From Mercurialis annua (lineage: Eukaryota; Streptophyta; Magnoliopsida; Malpighiales; Euphorbiaceae), in the NCBI RefSeq assembly GCF_937616625.2, contig NC_065574.1:54898052-54962051 (forward strand): a stretch of DNA of 64,000 bases, given 5' to 3'. The stretch's first letter is position 1. Every line of letters begins with the position of its first letter. Under the pieces are notes generated by a model, which worked only from the letters and a program-made list of their open reading frames with translations, searched no databases and had not been told where the DNA came from. Shown one piece after another: positions 13,816 to 23,746 of this stretch. A program made the translations under genes and the position numbers.

Positions 13816-14040
13816 TTAAAATTGATCGATAAACTTTTAACCTGTAACAGATTATCACATTCATTTGGGAGTAAAGCATGGTGAATGCCAAGCACAAATA
13901 TGGGTCGCACGTGATATAATATTAAAAAATAGAATGGATTTGTAGGTGTCCAAAATCTAAATGCAGTCACGTTGAATCACATGAAGTTAGTCTTCGAAGA
14001 AGTTAATGTAGTCTAAATACAGTTTCATGCATTTATTTAA

Positions 14041-15251
14041 GGCCAAACCCATCCTCAAGTCCCTCTATTCTTCACTTTTTTTTCAATAGATCCTTCTACT
14101 TCAATTTAACGTTTACAAGTCCTTTAAACTTCGATTTTGTTGTTATTGCACCCTTTTATGGATGGAATTTGGAGAGTGTGTCACACTCTCCGTTATTGAG
14201 AGTGTGGAAACAAATATATAACATTTTAATTTTAAAATAAAGTAAAAAAAATACATTAAAATTCTTATATTTGATATATACTACAATTAAACCCTTTGAA
14301 TTAATTTACAAACAAAATCAAATCCAATTTTTATATTTACAAATAATTAATATTTTTTAGTCCGTAATTTTAATCTCGATGCCGTTTTTATCCTTCCCGC
14401 TCCAACCGCCCCCACATAAAAAGAATTAAATTTGAATTTAAATCGGAACTTAATTTTAATTTAAAAATAAAAATTACTTTTAAAATTTTAATTACCGCAG
14501 CCCACTCACACTCTGACCACCACCATAATTCTCGACCGCCGGCCATCACTGAAAAAGTGGTGGCCGTTCTTCTCCTCCATTAATGGAGGAGAGACCTTCT
14601 GGTTTCTCCTCCATTAATGGAGAAGACCTGGTTTATCTCCTCCATTAATGGAGGAGACCTGCTGTATGTCTCCTCCATTATGGAGGAGACATACCGTTTT
14701 CGTTTCCTCCATTAATGGAGGAAACGAGTTCGTCTCCTCAATTAATGGAGGAAACGAGTTCGTCTCCTCCATTAATGGAGGAAACGAGATCTCGTTTCCT
14801 CCAATAATGGAGGAGACGAACAGCTTCGTCTCCTCCATTAATGGAGGAGACGAAGCTCGTCTTCTCCATTAATGGAGGAGAGACCTGCTGGTCTCTCCTC
14901 TATTAATGGAGGAGAAGAATGCCACCACTTTTCAGTGGTGGCTAGCTGATTTTTTTTTTAACTCCGGCAATGGAGTGAAATGGAGGAAGACGAAGATTAA
15001 TGGAAAAAAGTGCAAATTGATTCTTAAATTTTAGCCAAATTATTTTTTTTATTTTTTTTATATTGACAGGTCATCATTTAACGGAAGTTTATCATTTAAC
15101 GGAGAGTTTGACACACTCTCCATATTCCATCCGTGTAAGGATACGATAACATCAAAATTAAAGTTTAAAGGACCTGTATACGTCAAATTAAAGTAGAAGG
15201 AGCTATTGAAAAAAAGGTGAAGAGTAGAGGGACCTGAGAATGGGTTTGGCC
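14041..15251. mobile_element. non-autonomous Mutator-like element (MULE), 1211 bp
   Basis: Long terminal inverted repeats begin GGCCAAACCCAT and match over roughly 150 bases with scattered differences. A perfect 9-base duplication TTTATTTAA flanks the element (14032-14040 and 15252-15260). The 9-bp duplication plus long TIRs is the Mutator signature. No transposase reading frame is present. The inner part (about 14500-14950) is richer in GC and contains a nested palindrome array framed by an outer inverted pair (around CACTGAAAAAGTGGTGGC and GCCACCACTTTTCAGTGG). The internal origin is unknown: captured host DNA or self-amplified sequence are both possible. Confidence 0.9.
14572..14925. repeat. 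array of eleven palindromes inside the MULE
   Basis: Eleven units centred on CTCCATTAATGGAG occur every 25-38 bases. Most are longer palindromes because the flanks are also complementary, though they differ between units: ATGTC/GACAT in unit 4, CGTTTC/GAAACG in unit 5, and AGCTTCGTC/GACGAAGCT in unit 9, where 14822-14857 is a perfect 36-base palindrome. Neighbouring units also pair: 14758-14789 and 14790-14821 form 32-base arms with one mismatch. Because the units are self-complementary, open frames on both strands (14614-14838 minus, 14648-14872 plus) encode nearly the same repeat peptide; they are a by-product, not evidence of a gene. Confidence 0.92.
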
Positions 15252-15265
15252 TTTATTTAATGAAA

Positions 15266-15810
15266 CTAGTTTCGCATTACGTGCTACGCACGTGACTCGT
15301 AACGTAACTCGTCAATGAACATATTAGTAAATTTATTATAATTATATCAATTTTTTATTTGTAATTAATATTAAATTAGTTAAAAAATTTGTAAAAATAA
15401 ATATAATATATTCGGTTATTAGTTTTTTTTCATACTGAATGTATTCTTCTTTTGATTTTATAATAACCATAATTAAATAATTAACTTAATTTTATTAATA
15501 ATATTTTTAAAAAAAATAAAATAGAAATTTAAATAATGTTATATTGACCAAATATAATATTTTAATTTTATAGTTCAATCAAACTAAAAGATAGGTATTC
15601 CTACTAATTTGGAGACAATTTAGTTATTTTTTACATATTAAAAACTAAATTAGAGATAATTTAGCTACCTATTCTAATTAGGACTTTAATTACAATAGTG
15701 ATTAATTACATAACTAATTAGTTAATGACTATAAAACCTTTATTTAATAGTAAACTGAAAAGGATTATTCAGTAAATTTGCTTGTCCCCCCCCATCCGTG
15801 CTTTTATATA
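15266..15810 (-). mobile_element. non-autonomous Helitron, copy A (5' end trimmed)
   Basis: Read on the minus strand it ends with the hairpin CGTGCGTAGCACG, then ten bases and CTAG, the typical Helitron 3' end. At its other side the 5' terminal seven or so bases are missing and the sequence runs directly into CTAG of copy B. It lies 5 bases beyond the target duplication of the MULE. Confidence 0.8.
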
Positions 15811-15812
15811 TA

Positions 15813-16321
15813 CTAGTTTCGCATTACGTGCTATGTACGTGGCTCGTAACGTAACTCCTTAATGAATATATTAGTAAATTTATTATAGTTATATCAATTT
15901 TTTATTTATAATTAAATTAGTTAAGATTTTTTTTAAAAGTAAATACAAAATATTCGGTTTAAAATTTTTATTCCATACTGAATTTATTCTTTTTTTGGTT
16001 TTATAATAATCATAATTAAATAATATTATCTTTAAAAATAATAAGATAAAAATTTAAATAATAATATATTAACCAAATACAGTATTTTAATTTTGTAGTT
16101 CAATCAAACTAAAAGATAGGTATTCCTACTAATTTGGAGACAATTTAGTTTTGGAGATAATTTAGCTACCTATTTTAAGTAGGACTTTAATTACAATAGT
16201 GATTAATTAAATAACTAATTAGTTAATGACTATAAAACCTTTATTTAGTAGTAAACTGAAAAGGGTTATTCAGTAAATTTGCTTGTCCCCCCTCCATCCG
16301 TGCTTTTATATATAGTATAGA
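15813..16321 (-). mobile_element. non-autonomous Helitron, copy B
   Basis: Minus-strand element of 509 bp with 5' end TCTATACTATATATAAAAGC and 3' end GCGAAACTAG, preceded by the hairpin-like stretch near CTAG. It is in tandem with copy A and shares most of its length with it, including the C-rich block near CCCCCCATCCGTGC. Confidence 0.82.
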
Positions 16322-16445
16322 TATAGATAGTATAGATAGATACACTGAATTTTGGTTTATAAGGAAGATGAGAGACATTAAAAATAAAACGATAGAATAG
16401 GAGCCAAAGGAGAAGAACCACTTAGCAAGGCAACATTCATATCTA

Positions 16446-17000
16446 TCTATACTATATATAAAAGCACGGATGGGGGGGGGACAGACAAATTTACTGAATA
16501 ATCCTTTACAGTTTACTAATAAATAAAAATTTTATAGTCATTAACTAATTAGTTATTTAATTAATTACTATTGTAATTAAAGTCCTAATTAGAATAGGTA
16601 GTTAAATTATCTCCAATTTAGCTTTTAGTATGTAAAAAATAACAAAATTGTCTCCAAATTAGTAGGAATATCTATCTTTTAGTTTAATTAAACTACAAAA
16701 TTAAAATACTGTATTTGGTCAATATATTATTATCTAAATTTCTATCTTATTATTTTCAAAGATATTATTAATAAAATTAAGTTAATTATTTAATTATAGT
16801 TATTATAAAACCAAAAAAAGAATAAATTATGATGAAAAAAAATTAATAATCGAATATATTATATTTATTTTTACAAAAATTGTTAACTAATTTAATATTA
16901 ATTAAAAATTAAAAATTGATATTATTATAATAAATTTACTAATATGTTTATTGACGAGTTATGTTACGAGCCACGTGCATAGCACGTAATGCGAAACTAG
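16446..17000 (+). mobile_element. non-autonomous Helitron, copy C (inverted)
   Basis: Plus-strand element of 555 bp. Starts TCTATACTATATATAAAAGC, contains a nine-G run near 16473-16481, and ends with the 6-bp stem hairpin ACGTGC-ATA-GCACGT, then AATGCGAAA and CTAG. It faces copy B across a 124-bp spacer. No Rep/helicase coding sequence is present. Confidence 0.85.
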
Positions 17001-17013
17001 TTTATATAAACTA

Positions 17014-17361
17014 CTACTTCCGATATATAATATTTGTCGCATCTAATTTTAATACAAAAATTATAAAAATAATTAATATGTTTTAATTTATAGACACTTT
17101 TATTAAATTATCCCGATCTTGAATATTAACATTTATTACTATTATTTTTATCTATGTTATTATATTCTTTCAATAAATTAATTAGGAATAAATTTTAAAA
17201 AATAACAATTAATATTCTCTTGATATGCTAAAGTGACATATATTATAGATCAAATCAATTAGGCTCGACGATCAGGAGAAGAAAAACAAAATCAGGGTTT
17301 AGCCGTAAAAGAAGCAACAATTTTTTTTTCAAATGTGACAAATATTATGGATCGAAAGGAG
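17014..17361. mobile_element. Stowaway-like (Tc1/mariner) MITE
   Basis: Ends read CTACTTCCGATATATAATAT and, reversed, CTCCTTTCGATCCATAATAT, both continuing into TTTGTC[GA]CAT. The element is flanked by TA on both sides. The pattern matches the plant 'CTCCCTCCGTCCCATAATA' Stowaway family; 348 bp, no coding capacity. Confidence 0.8.
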
Positions 17362-18211
17362 TAAATGTTTATGTGAGGTTCATATTTATTCGAGTTTTAA
17401 ACGAAATATTTATATTGAATTTTTTACTCTAAAAAAAAGGCTCTAATAAACTAATTCGGATTTTTGAATCCAAAAACTATTGAACTATATTTTTTTAATT
17501 ATTATTTAATTACTAGTCATTATCTTATTTATTTAAACAAAAAAATTGAATTTTATTATGTTAGAATTTTTATTAGAGTTTGTCTACTATATATAACTAG
17601 TTTTAATATTTTATTTTCTACAACTTAATCGATCAACAATACCTAATTTAAAATTAAGACTTTTCTATTCTCAGTCTCTGCGATTGATTAATTTAAGAGT
17701 AGTTTCATATTAATTTTATGTGTTTCTTAATTTTAAGATTAATTTATATAGTTTAGACATAGTTTAATTAATTTTATAATTTTCTCACTGAATTTTGATT
17801 TAAAGCATTTTTCTTACAATATCTATTACTGATTCAAAGATTCAAGCGTGTGAATATTTTCCATACAAATTATTTAGGTGAAATCTAACACGTATTTAAA
17901 TTGTGGATCTAATATTGATTTAAGTGAACTTTTGTGGATATTATATTTTTGTAATCATGTGAATCAAGAATTTAAAATTTATATGGAATTGACGTGTACT
18001 TTATGTTAATCTTATTTTATTTTAATATATTGATATTTTATTTAAATAAATTTCACATTAACTTTAGATGAATGTTAATGAATCTTATATCGTTGTATTG
18101 ACATTATTAAAAAATAAGGCGAATCTTATGGGAATTTATGACATTTTAGGTGGATTTTTAATGAAATTATGGTAAGTTGAAACAAGTTGATTTTTAAGTT
18201 GAATGTAATAA
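17362..18211. other. AT-rich spacer, nothing recognised
   Basis: No open frame, repeat end or gene signal was found in this stretch. Confidence 0.5.
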
Positions 18212-18220
18212 TATAAAATA

Positions 18221-18534
18221 GGCTTAAATGCACTAAAAATCACAAACTTTCGCGTGTTTTGATATTTAACATAATTTTTTAATTTTGGAATATTTAACAT
18301 GAACTTTCAATTTTTTGCAATTTAGACCACATGTGTTTTCCTTTGAAAAATATTGTTATTTTACATCCAAAACGGCGTCGTTTTAATATAAAACGGTGCC
18401 GTTTTACATTCAAAACGGTGTCGGTGTCTTTAATTGCAAAATTTTAAAAGTTCATATATTTTTTGTCAAAATTAAAAAATTATGCTAAATATTAAAAATA
18501 GGCGAAAGTTGGTGATTTTTGGTGCATTTAAGCC
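18221..18534. mobile_element. MULE-type MITE with 9-bp TSD
   Basis: TIRs begin GGCTTAAATGCACTAAAAAT on the left and GGCTTAAATGCACCAAAAAT on the right, extending over more than 30 bases. The 9-base duplication TATAAAATA flanks it exactly (18212-18220 and 18535-18543). Inside, three close copies of an AAAACGG(C/T)G(C/T)CG motif occur. Confidence 0.88.
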
Positions 18535-18689
18535 TATAAAATATATCAAAATTCATATAAAATCTACAAAAAAACTACATGTATTCAGTAAATGTTAAAT
18601 ATTAGGTCAACAAATTAATATTAAATAGATCAATAATCAACTGATCATCAGCCAAATAATCAACAGTTAACAAATACTACAATATTTAC

Positions 18690-18870
18690 ACGTGAAGGAT
18701 TGACCCAGTTGGCCAAATTTTAATGATACAATTTTAATGATATATGTATGAGTTTGAGGGTTCGACCCTTAACACTCACGGGTAGTGTGCCTATTTAAAA
18801 AAATGTCTAACATTAACTCCTGCTAACCCCCACTAATAATTACAGTAGACTATCTTTGACAAAAAAAATA
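18690..18870 (+). mobile_element. tRNA-derived SINE
   Basis: A-box-like TGACCCAGTTGGCC is followed by a B box GGGTTCGACCC near 18759 and an A-rich tail after CTTTGAC. The tail equals that of the fragment at 1674-1688. Body about 180 bp. Confidence 0.6.
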
Positions 18871-20040
18871 TACAATATTACAGGTGTACCACCAGCAGAC
18901 TGCTGCCAGACTTTCACATGCTGCCATCAGACCATCGTTCTTCTTATTTTCGATAAAAATATAAATAAAAAGTACATTAGAAATATTTAGAAGATACAAT
19001 ATTGAATATAAGAATATATAAAAAGTCACTATATTTTATAAATATTTTTTTTCATATTATTTTTAATAACATATAAGTAAATTATAAATAATGTTGAAAA
19101 GACATAAATTTATTAATTTAATGTAAAAAATCCAAGGACGACAATATAGTATGAAAATGAGGGATAAAACTATTTTAAATTTAGAATAGGCTCTAGTTAC
19201 CATTTGAAAAAAAAATTAATAGGTTGATTTGAAATAAATTCAAAATTAGATAGAGATAAAATCGAGCTTTCAAAAATTTATAACTGAATAAAAAATAAAT
19301 TCGGATTAAAAAATATCACAATTTTGCCACTAATAATAACCAGGTTACAATTGGGTTATATTTTTTCAATTGAAATAAAATTAATGGGATTGAGTATAGC
19401 AGTGGAAGAGGTGCACCCAGAGAGAGAAAGTCATTTTTTCGATTTCGAGCGCAGGGGACGGTGATCTTCGCTTTTAGTCGGATATCATCGTCTTTTAACT
19501 TGTTTACTGCTTTATTTTCCTTGATTTTGAATAAATTGCTCATTTCTTTGGAGTTTTATGTGATTTTTGTCTGTTTTGTTTGATATATTTTGTGCTATCA
19601 AGATTTTTAGATCGTTCAAAAAATTTTAGCGTTTGTTTAAATTTCAGATTCAAATTCTTGAAGATTCAAGCTTTTTCTATCGTTTGAAGTATATTAACAA
19701 TGGAACAAGAAATGAATAGAAATTTTAAGGTGCAATTGGTGTCAGAAAATTCTTTCTGGACATTTCACACCTATAAATTTTGTAGTTTTCACTTTCTATT
19801 TTTGTTTCGTGGATCGATTATAGTGTTTCAGTTTGTTTTAACTTTTTGGAATTTGATCTACGATGTACTTTGACAATTTAGGTTGTAATTTTTTTACCTT
19901 AATATATTATTCTTGGATAAAAAAAAATATATACTATTTTATATAAAATAAAAAATGAAGACTAAAATAATTGAATTTTAACTAAAAATTTATTTTATAA
20001 GAAATTTGTTAATTAATATTACCTTTTTTTTGGGTACTAT
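18871..20040. other. AT-rich spacer, no gene supported
   Basis: The minus-strand open frame at 19316-19543 has no conserved pattern. Pyrimidine-rich DNA from 19560 to 19890 looks like plant intron or UTR but could not be tied to any exon. Confidence 0.4.
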
Positions 20041-20079
20041 TAGTCTATTGTGCATTATGCTCCATCAGCGGTAATACTT

Positions 20080-20302
20080 TCCACGTGGCATTTCCATGTC
20101 ATCACTAGTCACGCTATTCCTCTGACGAGTGTACTTCACTCATCTTAAAAAGGAAAGTTCCCGATCGCCGCCGACCCCCTCGCTCGTGCCTACACCTTAG
20201 CATCACCCTCACGTGCAAACTTTACACGTGTTATCATCTCCTCCCCTCCTTAAGTCAACTAAAGTCACCAAATCTAACGGCCATCGAACTCCTATATATA
20301 TA
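20080..20302 (+). promoter_or_regulatory. G-box cluster and TATA box of the TPR-like gene
   Basis: Three CACGTG cores lie at 20082-20087 (within CCACGTGGC), 20210-20215 and 20225-20230. A TATATATATA box at 20293-20302 lies about 45 bases before the ATG at 20348. G-boxes bind bZIP and bHLH factors (for example ABA or light signalling), so such control is plausible but inferred. Confidence 0.6.
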
Positions 20303-20347
20303 CCATCACAAATCAAAAACCAGTTGTAAAAAAATATTAGTGTTAGT

Positions 20348-21986
20348 ATGAAATCTCTCCTCTTAAGAACCGGATCTGTTCAGCCCCACGCGCCGCTTAC
20401 TCCCGGCGGTTCATCGAAACTCTCTCTCTCTCGATCCAGTTCAGTCACTAGTTTTCTCTCCGGCGAGAAAAACAGCTCGAGCTCCCCGAATATCTCGCTG
20501 CATTTGGACATCAACCGCCGCAGTAGCAGAGACGCGCCAATTCGGCGCGCTTTTTCAGAAGCGGACATCGTCAGATCGGAGACGGAGATTTTCGGTAGCT
20601 TTCCGGCTAGTATAGTGGAGGAGGAGTCCTTGGATTTGAATTTTGATGGATTGTTATGGAGTGAGAGTGGCGGTGATGGATTTGGGAAAGGAAAGAACTC
20701 AGGCGGTGGTGGCGGTGCTGGAAGCGGCGGCGCAGATGACTTAAGGAAAATCGGTGATAATTACAAAAAAATGTTGAAGTCTAATCCTAGTGACTCATTG
20801 CTGCTTAGAAACTACGGCAAATTTTTGCAGGAGGTAATTAAATTATTAATTATGAAATTTTAACTAATTAGTTAGTTTAGATATGGTAATTAATTTTAAC
20901 TAATTAATTTTAGTCCCACACCACTATAATAGTACATGAGATCTTTTGGCTTTCTGATATTAATTTCGAAAATATTTTAGAATTAGGGTTAATTGTCAAA
21001 AGATCATGCATGAATTTTAAAATTTGGCAAAATCAATTGTTAACTTTTATTGCTTATTAAGTCGGAATACTCGTTTTTTTTTTCATTAAAAAAAATATTG
21101 ATGTGACTATCGGAACAATGTATATTTTGATGTCCGAATCAACATATTTTTAATAAAATTAGGTTTGTTTTTCGATCTTGGTGAATGTTGGTGACTAATT
21201 TTATTATATTTGCAAATCACGGATAATTGATTCCGAAGGTATCTAGTCTATCGTTTTATTTTATTTCGGTGACCAAATTTTGATTCATTTTATTTTGATT
21301 GCTAAATTTTAATTTTATCTAACAGAGATCTTTCGGCCACAATGCTGACGTTGGAAAGAAATTAAAATTTGGTCACCAAAGTGTAAAAATGTGATAGTTT
21401 AGATATCTCTAGAATCAATTATCATGCAAACTACGTTAAAATTCGTAATTTAATTTATTTTTAACTCTCAAAATTGTGAAACTTCATATGTATATATAAT
21501 ATTAATCTGTTTCAACATTTCATTTTTTTCTATTTCCGTGCAATATAATTGAGGTTTATTAATTAATTTAAATACGTTTAATTACGTGTCGATGAAGGTG
21601 GAGGGAGACATGGAAAAAGCAGAAGAATATTATGGGAGAGCAATATTAGCAAATCCTGGAGACGGGGAAGTGTTATGTTTGTATGGGAAATTGATTTGGG
21701 ATCATCAGAAAGATGGTGAGAGAGCTAAATCTTATTTTGATCAAGCTCTTTCTGCCTCTCCTCACGATAGGTACTATTTTATTATTTGATTAGTTAATTA
21801 ATTATTTTTAAAATTCAAACTTTTACGTCGTTTAAAAAAATCTTATACGATTTGTTGTTCAGCATGGTGATGGGATCATATGCACATTTTATGTGGGAAG
21901 CCGAGGAAGACGAAGAAGACGATGACGTGAATAGCAAGGTTCTAGGAGGACCCTTTGCCAAGAAACATAAAGTTGAATGGCTTTAG
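20348..21986 (+). CDS. TPR-like superfamily protein
   Basis: Three exons: 20348-20833, 21598-21770, 21863-21986 (783 nt, 260 aa); GT-AG junctions with consistent phases (0, 2). The N-terminal half is serine-rich and low in complexity, with the plant-conserved stretch PIRRAFSEADIVRSE near residues 63-77 and a glycine/serine linker near 115-127. From about 129 come helical TPR-type repeats: KIGDNYKKMLKSNP.., DMEKAEEYYGRAILANPGDG and ERAKSYFDQALSASPHD. The tail is acidic (EAEEDEEDDD) and ends KKHKVEWL. This is the layout of a plant family of small TPR proteins of unknown biochemical role; TPRs bind partner proteins. Intron 1 carries a MITE-family fragment at 20988-21430. Confidence 0.85.
20988..21430. 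repeat. MITE-family fragment in intron 1 of the TPR gene
   Basis: Starts GTTAATTGTCAAAAGATCAT, includes the phrase GATGTGACTATCGGAACAATGTAT, and ends near an inverted GAATCAATTATCATGCAAAC. The same phrases recur at about 28801-29000, 32180-32400 and 52733-53022. Confidence 0.5.
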
Positions 21987-22513
21987 CCCTTTTAAAGAGG
22001 CAAAATATTGTTAACTTCAATAACAAAAATAAATAATCAAAATGCACTTTACTTGAAATAGGCTCTACTAATAGAAATTACTAAGACATGGAGAGAAATA
22101 TTGATATTAATATAAATATAAATATATATAATGTATCTGTTTGGATCTAAGGTTACAACTGTGTACTCAATAATGTTGTTGACAATGTTATCATAAGTTG
22201 AGAAATATAAAATTTTATAAAATGAGTTGTTTCCTCTCGTCGAGTCTTGGTCGCTTGATTCGGTTTGTACACATAACGTTTAGCTAGTCATCTATTTTTA
22301 ATGTGGTAATTAGAGTGTATACTTTGTAACTCTAATTACAATCCTATTAAAGCCAGCTTGTTCTGACTCTTTATAATTTTAAGTTTAAGAATGCAGGACT
22401 TCGTGAAATTGGGTGCACCAAAATTGTTAACAGAGTTGGAACCTTTTAAGAAAGAGTTAGCTTGTAAAATTTTAAATAAACAGAGTGTGATAAAACTTAA
22501 GGCATGATATGGA
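21987..22513. other. 3' flank of the TPR gene
   Basis: Likely 3' UTR followed by AT-rich spacer up to the copia LTR. No other feature seen. Confidence 0.5.
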
Positions 22514-23124
22514 TGTCACTATCCTAAAAATTATTTTAGGATACAGTAGCTCTTCTACTTAATTCGAGAGTAGGAGTAGGAATAGCAGTATTTGAATATA
22601 TGATACGATTTTCATATCACATTTAATCCAGCAAATTTGATTTTTAAATTTTAAATAAATTTAATAATCAAGTTAATGAATGTGGACATTACTAAGGAAA
22701 AATACAAGGTAACAGAAAATAATAGTAGTTCAGATAGTGGAGGAGCAAAACGTGTTAAGTAAAATAGGTTTAGTTAAGGTTGTTCCGAATGTTAAGGGTT
22801 CAACCAAAACTATAATTTACATGCTAAAATATGGGCTTCTCAGATAAGTTTTTAAAAATTAATTAAATAAATAAAAATTAATTACGGGCTCTAAAAAAAT
22901 TAATCGAGCCTCGGACTAATTTCACTCGATTTCATCATCCACCCTACACCCAGACCCAAATCTGAGGGGATGGGGGATGGGTGGGGCGAGTCCATTCTCT
23001 TCCCTTCAACACACTCATAAGCGCATAACACAAAATTATATATAAATTCAAGTGAAGTCTTTTAAACTTTCAATGTGGGACTTTTGCCTTTTGAAATAAC
23101 TCTTTTAAAACAAAACACACAACA
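22514..23124 (-). repeat. 3' LTR of the copia element
   Basis: On the plus strand it begins TGTCACTATCC and ends CACAACA, thus TG...CA bounded, and abuts the polypurine tract (AAATGGGAGAT on the minus strand). A diverged copy of the whole block lies at 38705-39310, which supports these limits. Confidence 0.7.
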
Positions 23125-23746
23125 ATCTCCCATTTATTTCAAAAACGCTTGCTGGACTAGATTCTCTATTTTAATATAAATGCATCAGTTTCGGTGTCTT
23201 TTGGAATATGAACCAAAACCTGAAAAGAAGAGTTATAACCCACGGTAAGCCTGGTGAAGTTTTGAACGTCTATGAACCAAAAATTCCATTTACAAGTTAT
23301 AATTCTCAACAATCACATTATACTTTCACAAACTGCTACTCAACGCGGTTATGCGCTAATAGGCCGTGCACGTGCCTGGATATTCATGAGTGCTCTAATG
23401 ACTTAGCCACAAATCATATAAGAGCGGCCCCACTCCACACTCATATAAGTGATTTCATCAAGTTTATATAGCAACTATATATAAACTATCTTTATGGAAT
23501 ATGAAATCATTAAGAGTTATAAACTCACTCTCACAATAATTGCTTCTAGTACAACCTACACCATAGGAATGAACTAAATTAAAATTCAGTACTAGTAGGA
23601 TTAACACGTGACTTGTTATTACCCGTATGAACCAGATTCATGGGATCTCCAATCACAGAGGTCGGGGTACCACCACGGTTAATACTCAAATTGGCACAAG
23701 CCCCATTCCCCTTGATGTTTCAAGGATCATTTTCCTTCCCAAAGGT

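Larger units (their letters stand above)
12534..14031. other. 3' flank of Vma12 and AT-rich spacer
   Basis: Holds the 3' UTR of Vma12, an (AT)19 microsatellite and a minus-strand tRNA-like SINE scrap near 13640-13705. Open frames at 12502-12708 and 13698-13970 have no coding support. Confidence 0.5.

Noticed and set aside
14572..14925. CRISPR array
   Set aside because: Regular repeats, but the units are full palindromes in a plant transposon, spacing is irregular and no cas genes exist.
19316..19543. 75-codon minus-strand ORF
   Set aside because: No homology recognised, no splice signals that join it to a gene.
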